64,000 nucleotides of DNA from Silurus meridionalis. Taxonomy: Eukaryota; Chordata; Actinopteri; Siluriformes; Siluridae. The DNA lies in the NCBI RefSeq assembly GCF_014805685.1, contig NC_060907.1, forward strand, positions 4,579,352-4,643,351. The letters run 5' to 3'. Below, one piece after another: positions 21,441 through 32,417 of the stretch. Numbering within the stretch: the stretch's first letter is position 1; every line of letters begins with the position of its first letter. Under the pieces are notes generated by a model, which did no database searches, was not told the origin of the DNA, and worked only from the letters and a program-made list of their open reading frames with translations. The position numbers were made by a program, and so were the translations under genes.

Positions 21441-21910
21441 ATACTCTCAATATTCCGTTAATCCCTTGGTCACTGTTCACTTTATCTTGACTGCTGCTAC
21501 TATATTTTTCACAGTATTATAGAATTGCAAAATTCTGTTTATATTTGTTTACATTTCTGCTACTGTGCACCTTATCCTGTCACGACAGGTTTTACTGGCG
21601 GAGCTACTGCTGTTTTTTATTTTTATATTTTGTGTATTGTCCTGTGTTGTCCTGCACTGTCCTGTGTTGTCTTGCACTGTCCTGTGTTGTCTCTTGCACT
21701 GTTTGCACCAGTTGCACACATGCACTTTATGTGGCGAGGATCTTAATTCCTGGCCCTGTGTTCTTCTGTTCTGTGACTGTTGTTTTATGTTGTTTTATGT
21801 AGCACCTGGGTTCAGGAGAAACGTTGTTTCATTTCACTGTGTACTGCATCTGCTATATATGGTTGAAATGACAATAAAAGCTTCTTGACTTGACTTGACT
21901 TGACTTGACT
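21441..21910 (+). mobile_element. 5'-truncated LINE 3' UTR insertion
   Basis: A plus-strand 3' UTR ends GACAATAAAAGCTTC and (TTGAC)n. The target CTCTA is repeated on both sides (before 21443 and after the tail), and the empty site survives in the left arm near 3270. The CCTGTGTTGTCCTGCACTG runs at 21640-21695 are a small internal repeat. No coding region is included. Confidence 0.75.
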
Positions 21911-21983
21911 CTAATGACATGGGGAATAGCTGACCAGAAAACTTAAAAAAAATAAAATAAATTGGTCAGGGAAGCCGTCAGGG

Positions 21984-22366
21984 TGTCAGGGATCCACCTG
22001 CCACGCCCCCTTTGGTGGCTCTCTATGCCTCCACTCTCCATAGAGCTCCAGGTTTAACGAGGCACACCTGGAGCTCATCATCACTCATGCCTCCACTCTC
22101 TCTGAAGCTCCAGGTTCAACGAGGCACACCTGAAGCTCATCAATCCACTCCTACATAAACCCCTCACTCGCCTTCACTCCCCGTTCGTTATTGTTCATGT
22201 TGGTCTTCCCGTATTGTATGTGTTTATGGCTTCATGTAGGACTCTTTATGTTCCGTTTCATCCGGACTCCAATATCCTGCACCGGCTGCGCGCTTCCTTT
22301 CAGCGCCTCTCGGATCAGCTACGCTTCTCCCCAAGCACACCTCGGACTCTCTCTACCCAAAGACTG

Positions 22367-22411
<45 letters not shown>

Positions 22412-22488
22412 TCTCTCCGTCACTCGCTGTATTAAACCCGAGCGAACCGTACTTCGGCTTCCGCCTACGTTTCATCCGCACCCTGACA
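21984..22488 (+). mobile_element. Solo LTR with 5-bp target duplication
   Basis: Starts TGTCAGGGATCCACCTGCCA and ends CACCCTGACA, so it has the TG...CA ends of an LTR. CAGGG is repeated on both sides (21979-21983 and 22489-22493). The uninterrupted site is GTCAGGGCCAGGAG, seen reversed in the left arm near 3190. An ACATAAACC box near 22153 and ATTAAA near 22432 could be promoter and polyadenylation signals. It carries an internal (GT)n at 22370-22410. Confidence 0.8.
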
Positions 22489-22995
22489 CAGGGCCAGGAG
22501 CCTTGTAGATTTTAATAATTGAAATGCAAGCGGTTAGTTTGGGGGAAATAACCACTTGCATTTCAATAGCAGTAGCGTCCGAACAGCCTTCTGATCTGTA
22601 GGGATTAGAATAAAAAGAAGCGAACTCTGAATTAATACTAACCGGATCTGAAGTACGGTTATTTGAGGAGTCATATACCTGCGGGATTAATTGGGCAGCA
22701 CACTGATGTCTAAGCTGAGACGCTAAAAGGCGGCCAGCTCGCTCTCCGTGTAAGCAGTAAGCTGCTTTTGTGGGTTTTAGTAGAAATTCTGCCTGGTTGG
22801 CCGTCAATAAGTCAAATTCTGTTTGTAATTTTAGCCGTTCTGTCTCCAGGACAGGATTTGGTGGACACTGCATAACTGTGTAATAGAGGAATGTTAAAAG
22901 TCTCTCAGTCTCTCTCTCTGTGTCTGTCTCTCAGTGTTTTACAGAAGAAGATGGACCTTCTGGAGACAGGGACCTTCAGTGTGTGTATGTGAGAA

Positions 22996-23699
22996 AGTTT
23001 CTGTTCTAGATGAAATCATTTTCAGTCTGTTTTTGCACTGTAGATGCCTTCTACTATGTCCCAGAAGCATCCTCTCAAAGTTTTAAAGCATGTCCTTACA
23101 TACCACAGAAAAACTGACTTTTTTATTACACAGTGTATCCCTGAGTTTGAGATGTAAAAAAAGAAAAAGACTCGCAATACAGACATTACAAAAGGGAGGT
23201 CTTCCAGTTTAAAGGTTCTGACGTACTTAAAGGAGGTAAATAAGGATTTAATATCAACAAAATAACCTAAAGTTGGATTTCTAATGAATAGATGTAGATG
23301 TGGGAATATTAATTTTACCCAGGAGACAGAAACAAAACTGTATAACCAAAATTATCATCTTTAAAGTGCAAATCTGAAAGAATAATAGCAGCTTCAGCAA
23401 ATTGTAATATGTTTTTACAAAAAAGAAAGAAGAAAAACAGTAACTTCTGATCAAAAAGATTTGGAGAATTAAGCAAAACAAATGTAGAATCTGCTCAAGA
23501 GGAGGTTACAGGGGTGAGATCTGTGAGCAGTTTTGAAATGGAGTTCTTTAATTTGATTGTTACCTTTCTGCTCTCTCTCTTTCTTTCTCTCTCTCTCTCT
23601 CTTTCTCTCTCTCCCTGTCACCCTTTTGCTCTCTCTCTTTCTCTCTCTGTCACCCCTCCTCCTGAGGGTAACCACTATTCCTGCCCCTCTTCTCTCCTC
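22996..23699. other. Spacer with CT-rich tract
   Basis: Unassigned AT-rich sequence, then a polypyrimidine (CT)n tract at about 23567-23650. Open frames across it are low-complexity. Nothing coding is supported. Confidence 0.45.
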
Positions 23700-23970
23700 T
23701 GATCTGCACACTTCATTCAGGCCTGCCTCTGGATGGCGTGCTCTTCGATTGGAGGCCACACTGTGCGGCTCTGGATGGTTTCATATTAATGGCCTGGGAA
23801 TCCATGAAATTACGGAGTAACACATGAGCTTTAAGGTTTTTCTTTGCCACAGTCACCACTGGCTCATTTATTAGGGGCAAACTTATAAATCTAAATTAAT
23901 TTCTTAATAACTGCATTATCTGTGTGAAGCTGCTTTGAGACAAAATCTATTGTTAAAAGCACTCTTAAAG
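23700..23970 (+). repeat. L2-type LINE 3' UTR fragment
   Basis: TGAGCTTTAAGGTTTTTCTTTGCC, split as TGAGCTTTAAGG and TTTTTCTTTGCC, and GTGAAGCTGCTTTGAGACAA match the 3' region of the L2 copies at 13331 and 47777, but on the plus strand and without coding sequence. Confidence 0.6.
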
Positions 23971-23982
23971 TATTATGTACTG

Positions 23983-24019
<37 letters not shown>

Positions 24020-24020
<1 letters not shown>

Positions 24021-25269
24021 TGGGCCTGATCAACAACAACGACAAGACGGCCTACCTACAGGAGCTTAAAAACCTGAAAAGATGGTGCCAGGAGAACAAC
24101 CTTCTCCTGAACGTCAGCAAGACTAAGGAGTTGATCGTGGACTTTAGCACAAAGCGGGAGCGGTCATACCAACCGCTAAACATCTGCGGGACTCCAGTGG
24201 AAAGAGTGGACAGTTTCCGGTACTTTGGTGTTCACATCACACAGGATCTGTCTTGGTCCTGTCACACCAACACCCTGGTGAAGAAGCCCGGCAGCGTCTG
24301 TACCATCTGAGCTGCTTAAGGGACTTTTAACTACCCTCTCAGGTGCTTAAGACTTTCTACACCTGCACCATTATGAGCGTCCTGACGGGTAGCATCACTT
24401 CCTGGTTCGGGAACAGCACCATGCAGGACAGACGAGCCCTCCAGAGGGTGGTGCGTTCAGCTGAACCTACCATCCACACCACGCTCCCTGACCTGCAGGA
24501 CATCTACAGCACACGGTGCAGGACCAGAGCCAGGAAAATTGTGAAGGACCTCAGCCATCCCAACAATGGACTCTTTTCTTTGTTGCGTTCGGGGAAACGC
24601 TTCCGCTCCCTGAAAGCGAACACAGAGAGAATGAGGAGGAGCGTCTTCCAGCAGGTTATTCGGTGTTTAAACCAGGAAACACCCAGGATCTAAAAGCTGG
24701 TCCACTCTCTCTTTCATCACACTTCTTTTCTGTACATATCTCACCTTTCGCACCACGACACTTTAAACTCTGGACTTACACAGCACAGTGCACTTTATAT
24801 TTATTTATTTTATACCACACCATACCGCACACGGACACTTACGGACCCTTACACCACACCATACTGCACACGGACACTTTATGGACACTTTACATCACAC
24901 CATACCGCACACGGACATTTACGGACCCTTACACCACACCATACTGCACACGGACACTTTATGGACAACCCACCATTAAAATTGTCTATTTACTTTTTGT
25001 TACACATTGTTTACTGTTTCACTGTCTACTGCTATAATAATTTTTTGTACATACATTTTTCTCTTTGTTTCACATACATATATCTTTATATATCCTTATA
25101 TTTTATTTTATATAGTTTTTATACTTTATACTTTATTTATCTGCTTCTTTTCTTTTTCCCCATCCTATTCCCCTAATGCCGGACTGTTGTATAAAGCATT
25201 TCACTGCATGTCGTACCCTGTATGTATGTGTATGTAATGAATAAAATTCGATTTGATTTGATTTGTATG
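24020..25269 (+). pseudogene. CR1/Rex1-like LINE, 3' part
   Basis: Two adjoining frames (to 24310, and 24343-24693) encode the C-terminal half of a non-LTR reverse transcriptase: LLLNVSKTKELIVDFSTKRE, FRYFGVHITQDLSW, SVLTGSITSWFGN and the terminal basic region. The YADD core is missing because the element is 5'-truncated at a (GT)n. A frameshift lies near 24300-24340. The 3' UTR holds a minisatellite (24817-24968, CACACCATACCGCACACGGA-like units) and ends AATAAAATTCGATTTGATTTG, the typical short direct-repeat tail. Confidence 0.8.
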
Positions 25270-25842
25270 TGTAGTAGCGACTCGCTCACGCGATGGAAAG
25301 AACACAGACCAGGAGAGCAGAATTGAAGGAATCACGTTGTGTTTATTTACAGTGCACAGGAGTGGTGGGGGAGTGGGAGAAGTGAAGTCCTGAATGCGAG
25401 AATTTCTTAGTCCATTGATCGGCGTTATTGGGAGCTCGGAGGCGTGTCAGAGGAGCGTTGCTCCTGTTCCAAATTGCTCGAAGCCACGGCCGGGCCGAGG
25501 AAAGCTGAGACACCGTCCTGTCTGTATGGGTGGGTGCCCGGTGTCGAGGAAGCAGAATAGGCGCCAGCATGGTTGCTGCCGTCACTGCTTTCTGTAATAA
25601 AAGAGAGAGAGAATCTGAGTTAATCGGGAGCCAGACATTCTCCAACCTGCTTTCCTTCGTGGCTCCTTTTATACTCTTCAGTCGCCTCGAGGAGGGTGAA
25701 CAGTTGCCGCTTTCCTCATTAGGTCTCAGCTGTGCCTTTCCACAATACGGGTGCTAAAATGGCGCTGTCTATTCAGCACTCGCCTGGCTGTCGTGTTCGG
25801 AGCGCTTGCCCGTTGTGTGCGGGACTTGAGGCCGACGTCACA
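25270..25842 (-). mobile_element. Solo LTR
   Basis: On the minus strand it begins TGTGACGTCGG and ends GAGTCGCTACTACA. TATAAAAGG is at 25666-25673 and AATAAA at 25342-25347, spaced as a promoter and poly(A) signal of one LTR. Flanks GTATG and GTGTG are a near-match 5-bp target duplication. It inserted between the LINE tail and GT-rich DNA. No internal region remains. Confidence 0.7.
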
Positions 25843-25913
25843 GTGTGTACGTGTGTGTATGTGTGAATAAGTGTGTGTGAGAGAGTGTGTGTGTGTGTGT
25901 GTGTCTGTTAGAG

Positions 25914-26284
25914 CAGTGTTCCCCAACCCCCGAGGGAAAGCAGACCGGCACCTGTCCGTGGGTCAATTGGTACCGGGCCGCACAGAAAGGATAAATAACT
26001 TACATTATTTCTGTTTCATTTATTATCTGTTTCTGAATAAAGTTTAATTTTGGAAAATTACCGGATTCTCTCTGCCACATCTGTCAAAAAAATGCAAGAA
26101 TTTCCTAGTCCATTGAAAAAACAACACAGTGGATTCACGTTTATTATTTAGAAAATACCAGTTTTTATGCTGGTCGTATCATTTTATTTTGTTGTATTTA
26201 TCCACCACAATTTAAAGGTCGATCAGTGAAAATATTGTCTGACATTAATCCGGTCTGTTGCGCAAAAAAGGTTGGGGACCATTG
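25914..26284. mobile_element. hAT-type MITE with 8-bp target duplication
   Basis: CAGTGTTCCCCAACCCCC at the left end and AAAGGTTGGGGACCATTG at the right are inverted terminal repeats. TGTTAGAG is duplicated exactly on both sides (25906-25913 and 26285-26292), the hAT signature. 371 bp, non-coding. It is the best-preserved member in the window; relatives lie at 9797, 12959 and 46998. Confidence 0.85.
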
Positions 26285-26482
26285 TGTTAGAGTATGTGTG
26301 TGCACAAGTGTGTGTGTCTGTGAAAGTTGGTGTGTGTAAATAAGTGTCTGTTTGTCAGAGTGAGTGTGTGTGAGTGTGTGTAATTATACATTGTGTATGT
26401 GTGTGTCTGAGAGTGAATGTGCATGTGTGTGTAAGTACGTGAGAGTGAGTGTGTATGAGTGTGTGTGTGTGTCAGACACACA

Positions 26483-26528
<46 letters not shown>

Positions 26529-26657
26529 TACACACACACACACACTATAATTATTTTATTTACTGTCATTATATTTGTGCATGTGTGTCTGTCTGTGTCT
26601 GTGTGTCAATAGTGTGTGTGTGTGTGTGTGTGTGTGTTTTTGTGTCTGTATCAGTGA

Positions 26658-26710
<53 letters not shown>

Positions 26711-26845
26711 TGTGTGTATGTGTGTGTGTGAGTGAGTGAGCATGTGCATGTGTCTTTGAAAGTGGCGTGTGTATGTGTGTTTGAGTGTGTAAGTAAGTGT
26801 TTGTGTGTATTAGAAGTGTGTGACTGTGTGTATGTGTGTGTGTCT

Positions 26846-26892
<47 letters not shown>

Positions 26893-26909
26893 TGAGTGAG
26901 TGTCTTTAC
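26285..26909. repeat. GT/CA microsatellite block
   Basis: GT-rich sequence with a strand switch to CA at about 26470-26545. A block TTATTTTATTTACTGTCATT near 26550 resembles the intron motif next to microexons, but no exon is seen. Confidence 0.75.
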
Positions 26910-27134
26910 CTCTGTGTAACTCCTTTACTTCTAAAATAAAAACACAATAAATGTTATAAAATTTTAAAAGAAGTTAAAAGTATAATATCTACTGTCATTA
27001 TATGTGTGTAAGTGTGTGTCTGTGTGTGTATCAGTGAGTGTATATGTGTGTGTAAGTGTGTGCGTGTGAGAATGTGTTTTTGAGAGTGGCGTGTGTATGT
27101 GTGTGTAAGTGTTTGTGTGTATTACCAGTGTGTG

Positions 27135-27165
<31 letters not shown>

Positions 27166-27337
27166 CAGCAGGTTTGTGTGTGAGTGTGTGTATGAGTGTA
27201 TCAGTGAGTGTCTGTATGTGTGTGTGAGTGTGTAAGTGTTTGTGTGTATTACCTTTTAACTGTTTTTCAACTCTGAAATAAAAACACAACAAATTTTATA
27301 AAGTTTTAAAAGTTCAAATTATTATATCTACTGTCAT

Positions 27338-27379
<42 letters not shown>

Positions 27380-28406
27380 AGTAGGTGCGTGTTTGTGTGT
27401 GTATCAGTGACTGTGTGTTTGTGTTTTGAGTGATTGTGTGCGTGTATGAATGTTTTCTTAAGAGTGAGTGTGTGTGTGTGTGTGTGTGTGTGTATTACAA
27501 GTGTGATACTGTATGTGTGTGTGTGTGCATGTGTCTTTTAGAGTGAGCGTGTGTGTATTTGTGTGTAAGTGTTTGTGTGTATTACAAGTGTGTGACTGTG
27601 TGTGTGTGTGTGTGTGCATGTGTCTTTTAGAGTAAGCGTGTGTGTATATGTGTTTGAGTGTGTAAGTGTATAAGTGTTTGTGTGTATTACCAGTGTGTGA
27701 CTGTGTGTCAGCAGGTGTGTGTGTGTGATTGTGTGTATCAGTGAGTGTCTGTATGTGTGTGAGTGTGTGTGTGCGTGCGTGCGTGAAGGTGTCTAAGTGT
27801 GTAAGTGTTTGTGTGTTACCACCGTTTAACAGCATCAGATCTAAAATAAAAACACAATAAATGTTATAAAGTTTTAAAAGAAGTTAAAAGTATTAAATCT
27901 ACTGTCATTATATGTGTGTGCTGTGTGACTGTGTGTGTGTGTGTGTGTGCATGTGTCTTTTAGAGTGAGCATGTGTGTGTGTTTGTGTGTATTACAAGTG
28001 TGTGACTGTGTGTGTGTGTGTATGTGTGTGAGTGTGTGCATGTGTCTTTTAGAGTGAGCGTGTGTGTATAAGTGTTTGTGTGTATTACCAGTGTGTGACT
28101 GTGTGTGTCTGTGTGTCAGCAGGTGACTGTGTGTGTCTGTGTGTCAGCAGGTGTGTGTGTGTGAGTGTGTGTATCAGTGAGTGTCTGTATGTGTGAGTGT
28201 GTGCGTGTGAAGGTGTCTAAGTGTGTAAGTGTTTGTGTGTTACCACCGTTCAACAGCCTCAAATCTAAAATAAAAACACAATAAATGTTATAAAGTTTTA
28301 AAAGAAGTTAAAAGTATTAAATCTACTGTCATTATATGTGTGTGCGTGTGCGTGTGTCTTTGAGAGTGTGCGTGTGTATGTGTGTAAGTATTTGTGTGTA
28401 TTACCA

Positions 28407-28451
<45 letters not shown>

Positions 28452-29454
28452 AGCAGGTGTGTGTGTGTGTGTGTGTGTGTTTGTGAGTGTATCTGTGAGT
28501 GTCTGTATGTGTGTGAGTGTGTACGTGTGTGAATGTGTCTTTGAGAGTGAGTGTGTCTGTGTGTGATTGAGTGTGTAAGTGTTTGTGTCTATTACCATTG
28601 TCCCCTTGCCTCAGCCCTGAAATAAAAACACAATAAATGTTATCAAATTTGAAAAAAGTTAAAATTATTATATTTGCTGTCATTATGTGTGTGTGTGTCT
28701 GTGTGTGTGTGTTTTAGTGAGTGTCTGTATGTGTGTGTATCTACTGTCATTATAAAGTGTGTGTGTCTTTGAGACTGAGTTTGTGTATGTGATTGAGTGT
28801 GTAAGTGTTTGTCTGTATTACCTCTGACTCCCTGCATTATTTCTGAAATAAAACACAATAAATGTTAAAAAAATTAAAAAAGAAGTTCAAAATATTATAT
28901 CTACTGTCATTATATGTCTGCGTGTGTGTCTTTGAGACTAAGTGTGTGTATGTGTGATTGAGTGTGTAAGTGTTTGTGTGTATTACCTGTGACTTTCTGC
29001 ATTTTTTCTGAAATAAAACAAAATAAATGTCATAAAATAAAAAGTTCAAAATATTATATCTACTGTCATTATATGTGTGTGTGTGCGTCTGTGTGTGTCA
29101 GTAGATGTGTGTGTTTGGGGGTGTGTTTGTATCAGTGAGTGTCTGTATGTGTGAGCATGTATGAATGTGTCTTTGAGAGTAAGCGTGTGTATGTGTTTGT
29201 AAGTGTGTAAGTGTTTGTCAGTATTACAAGTGTGTGACTGTGTGTGTGAGTGTGTGTGTGTCTGTGTGTGTCAGTAGATGTGTCAGTAGATGTGTGTGTG
29301 TGAATAACTGTATCAGTGAGTGTCTATGTGTGTGCTTTGAGAGTGAACGTGTCTGTAGGTGTGATTGAGTGTGTAAGTGTTTGTGTATTACCTGTGACTT
29401 CCTGCATTATTTCTGAAATAAAAACACAGTTTAAATTATAATATATAATGTCAT

Positions 29455-29487
<33 letters not shown>

Positions 29488-30442
29488 CTGTGTGTGTCAG
29501 TAGGTGATTGTGTGTGTATCAGTAAGTGTCTGTATGTGTGTGAGTGTGTGAATGTGTCTTTGAGTGTGAGTGTGTCTGTATGTGTGATTGAGTGTAAGTG
29601 TTTGTGTGTATTACCTGTGACTTTCTGCATTTTTCTGAAATAAAACAAAATAAATGTCATAAAATAAAAAGTTCAAAATATTATATCTACTGTCATTATA
29701 TGTGTGTGTGTGTGTGCGTCTGTGTGTGTCAGTAGATGTGTGTGTTTGGGGTGTGTTTGTATCAGTGAGTGTCTGTATGTGTGAGCATGTATGAATGTGT
29801 CTTTGAGAGTAAGCGTGTGTATGTGTTTGTAAGTGTGTAAGTGTTTGTCAGTATTACAAGTGTGTGACTGTGTGTGTGTGTGTGTGTGTGTCTGTGTGTG
29901 TCAGTAGATGTGTCAGTAGATGTGTGTGTGAATAACTGTATCAGTGAGTGTCTATGTGTGTGCTTTGAGAGTGAACGTGTCTGTAGGTGTGATTGAGTGT
30001 GTAAGTGTTTGTGTGTATTACCTGTGACTTCCTGCATTATTTCTGAAATAAAAACACAGTTTAAATTATAATATATAATGTCATTATATGTGTGTGTGTG
30101 TGTGTGTGTGTGTCTGTGTGTGTCAGTAGGTGATTGTGTGTGTATCAGTAAGTGTCTGTATGTGTGTGAGTGTGTGAATGTGTCTTTGAGTGTGAGTGTG
30201 TCTGTATGTGTGATTGAGTGTGTAAGTGTTTGTGTATTACCAGTGTGTGACTGTGTGAGAGTATGTGTGTCTGTGTGTGTCAGCAGGTGTGTGTGAGTGT
30301 GTGTGTCAGTGAGTGTCTGTATGTGTGTGCGTGAGTGATTGTGTGCGTGTGTGAATGTGTCTTTGAGAGTGATTGTTTGTGTGTATGTGTGTTTGAGTGT
30401 GTAAGTGTTTGTGTGAATTACCATCGTCTACCCGCCTCATCT
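26910..30442 (-). CDS. Tandem array of heptad-encoding microexons
   Basis: Minus-strand exons, 5' to 3': 30422-30442 (EMRRVDD), 30022-30042 (EIMQEVT), 29615-29634, 29392-29412 (EIMQEVT), 28987-29007 (EKMQKVT), 28822-28842 (EIMQGVR), 28596-28616 (GLRQGDN), 28244-28264 (DLRLLNG), 27820-27840 (DLMLLNG), 27253-27270 (VEKQLK) and 26910-26930 (EVKELHR). Nine are exactly 21 nt, one 18 nt, and 29615-29634 has lost one base (20 nt). All sit in phase 1 with no stops, after TTTATTTCAG or ATTTTAG and before GTAAT/GTAAC/GTAAA. Introns of 150-420 bp share a branch-like ttttaacttc block and CA repeats. Charged positions alternate with I/V/L/M, as in a coiled coil. First and last exons of this copy are not found, so it may be an incomplete gene. 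Confidence 0.5.
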
Positions 30443-30514
30443 CTGAAATAAAAACACAATAAATGTTATAAAATTAAAAAAGTTCAAATAATTATACCCA
30501 CTTGGGTGTATTAC

Positions 30515-30578
<64 letters not shown>

Positions 30579-30591
30579 AAGAGTGTATCAG

Positions 30592-30638
<47 letters not shown>

Positions 30639-31099
30639 TGTCTTTAAAAGTGAGCGTGTGTATGTCTGTTTAAGTGTGTAAGTGTTTGTATATATTACCA
30701 GTGTGTGTCTGTGTGAGGGTGTGTATGTGAGTGTGTGTGGGTTTGTGTGTGTGTCAGTGAGAGAGTGTGTCTGTGAAAAAGTGTGTGAGGTGTGTGTATG
30801 TATGTGAGTGTGTGTGGGTGTGTATGTATGTGAGTGTGTGGGTGTGTGTGAGAGTGTGTGTAAGCGGGTGAGTGTCTGTATGTGTGAGTGTGACTTGTGA
30901 GTGAGCGTGTGTATGTGTGTTTAAGTGTGTGTGGGTGGGTGTCTGTGAGAATGTGTGTGTGCGTGAGTGTCAGTGTGTGTCTGTGAGTGTATGTGAGTGA
31001 GTGAGTGAGTGAGTAAATGAGTGAGTGAGTGAGTGAGTGAGTGTCTGTGTGTTGGTGAGCATATACTGTATGTGAAAGTGAGTGCGTGTGTGTGTGTGT

Positions 31100-31140
<41 letters not shown>

Positions 31141-31508
31141 TGAGTCGGTGAGAGAGTTTGTAAGTGTGTGTGTACATGAATGAGTGTCTGTGTGTCTGTT
31201 AGAGTGTGTGTGTGTTGTGTATGTGTGTGTGAGTCAGTGTATGTGTGTGTCAGTGTGTGTGATTGAGTGTGAGTGTGTGTGTCAGTGTGTGTGTGAGTGT
31301 GACTTGTGAGTGAGCGTGTGTATGTGTGTTTAAGTGTGTGTGGGTGGGTGTCTGTGAGAATGTGTGTGTGCGTGAGTGTCAGTGTGTGTGTGTGAGTGTG
31401 TGTGAGTGAGTGAGTGAGTGAGTAAATGAGTGAGTGAGTGAGTGAGTGAGTGTCTGTGTGTTGGTGAGCATATACTGTATGTGAAAGTGAGTGCGTGTGT
31501 GTGTGTGT

Positions 31509-31557
<49 letters not shown>

Positions 31558-32100
31558 TGAGTCGGTGAGAGAGTTTGTAAGGGTGTGTGTGTACATGAAT
31601 GAGTGTCTGTGTGTGTCTGTTAGAGTGTGTGTGTGTTTGTGTATGTGTGTGTGAGTCAGTGTATGTGTGTGTCAGTGTGTGTGATTGAGTGTGAGTGTGT
31701 GTGAGTCAGTGTATGTGTGTGAGTGTGTGTGTGAGTCAGCGTGTGAATGTGTCTGTCAGTGTGTGAGTGTGTCTGTCAGTGTGTCTGTGTGTCAGTGTGT
31801 GTGCTAGTCAGTGTATGTGTGTGTGTGTGTGTGAGTGTGTGTGTGTCAGTGTGTGTAAGTCAGCCTGTGAGTGTGTGTGTGTGTGTGAGTGTGTCAGTGT
31901 GTGTGTGTGTGTGTGTGTTTGTGAGTCAGTGTGTGTGTATCAGTGTGTGTGTGAGTCAGTGTATGTGTGTGTCAGTGTGTGAATCAGCGTGTGAGTGTGT
32001 ATATATTAGTCAGTGTATGTGTGTTTGTGTGTGTGTGAGTGTGTCAGTGTGTGTAAGTCAGCCTGTGAGTGTGTGTGTGTGTGTGTCAGTGTGTGTGTCT
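30443..32100. repeat. GT/GAGT-rich satellite-like DNA with a 409-bp duplication
   Basis: Nearly pure GT, GAGT and GTCA repeats. A unit starting GACTTGTGAGTGAGCGTGTG at 30892 recurs at 31301, including the singular words CATATACTGTATGTGAAAG and GAGTCGGTGAGAGAGTTTG, so about 409 bp was duplicated in tandem. THTH and CVCV frames are repeat translations. Confidence 0.8.
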
Positions 32101-32107
32101 GACACAC

Positions 32108-32350
32108 CAGATAGTGTGCGCTGATCAGAAGATTGTACTCGCCTCAGCGTGTCAGTAAAAACACGGTACAGGATTCTTCACACTCAAGCTTTACTGGGTT
32201 TAGAAATAATCGTATGTGATTCTTGCTGTCAATTGCTCGCTGCTGTTCGGTAGATGGCTGATGTCGAATGCCGACTGCTGCTCAGTGTTCTGGCCTTTTA
32301 TACTCTTGATGAAGATCGGTGCACTGTGATGTCACAGGTAACTTATGATG
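32108..32350 (-). repeat. Probable LTR fragment
   Basis: On the minus strand TGTGACATCACAGTGC leads to GAGTATAAAAGGCCAG (TATA box near 32298) and a GC-rich leader. The layout resembles the solo LTR at 25270-25842 (both have TGTGACATC/GTC and GAGTATAAAAGG). The 3' end and target duplication are unclear. Confidence 0.4.
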
Positions 32351-32417
32351 AGTGGTAAACTGTGCCTCTAGTGGTGGAGCGTGGAAATACAACTGAATGG
32401 GAATCCTTACCTACACC

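Larger units (their letters stand above)
19790..22872 (-). pseudogene. L1/Tx1-like LINE fragment (mirror copy)
   Basis: Mirror copy of 2755-4790. The longest open part (20963-20541) contains SLYADDLLLYVSDP and SGYRLNLAKSECFP, and 20255-20052 holds the C-terminal FWSYFFDILSKALN region. The segment 22873-22505 codes for the GERAGRLLASQLRHQ linker. It is interrupted by a LINE 3' end (21441-21910) and a solo LTR (21984-22488), neither of which is in the left arm. Confidence 0.85.

Noticed and set aside
24516..25237. Separate small proteins downstream of the CR1-like LINE
   Set aside because: They overlap the LINE 3' UTR and its minisatellite and end at the element's own tail.
26910..30442. CRISPR-like pattern of repeats with short unique spacers
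   Set aside because: The genome is eukaryotic, the repeats are microsatellite introns of varying length, and the 'spacers' are phase-constrained exons with splice signals.
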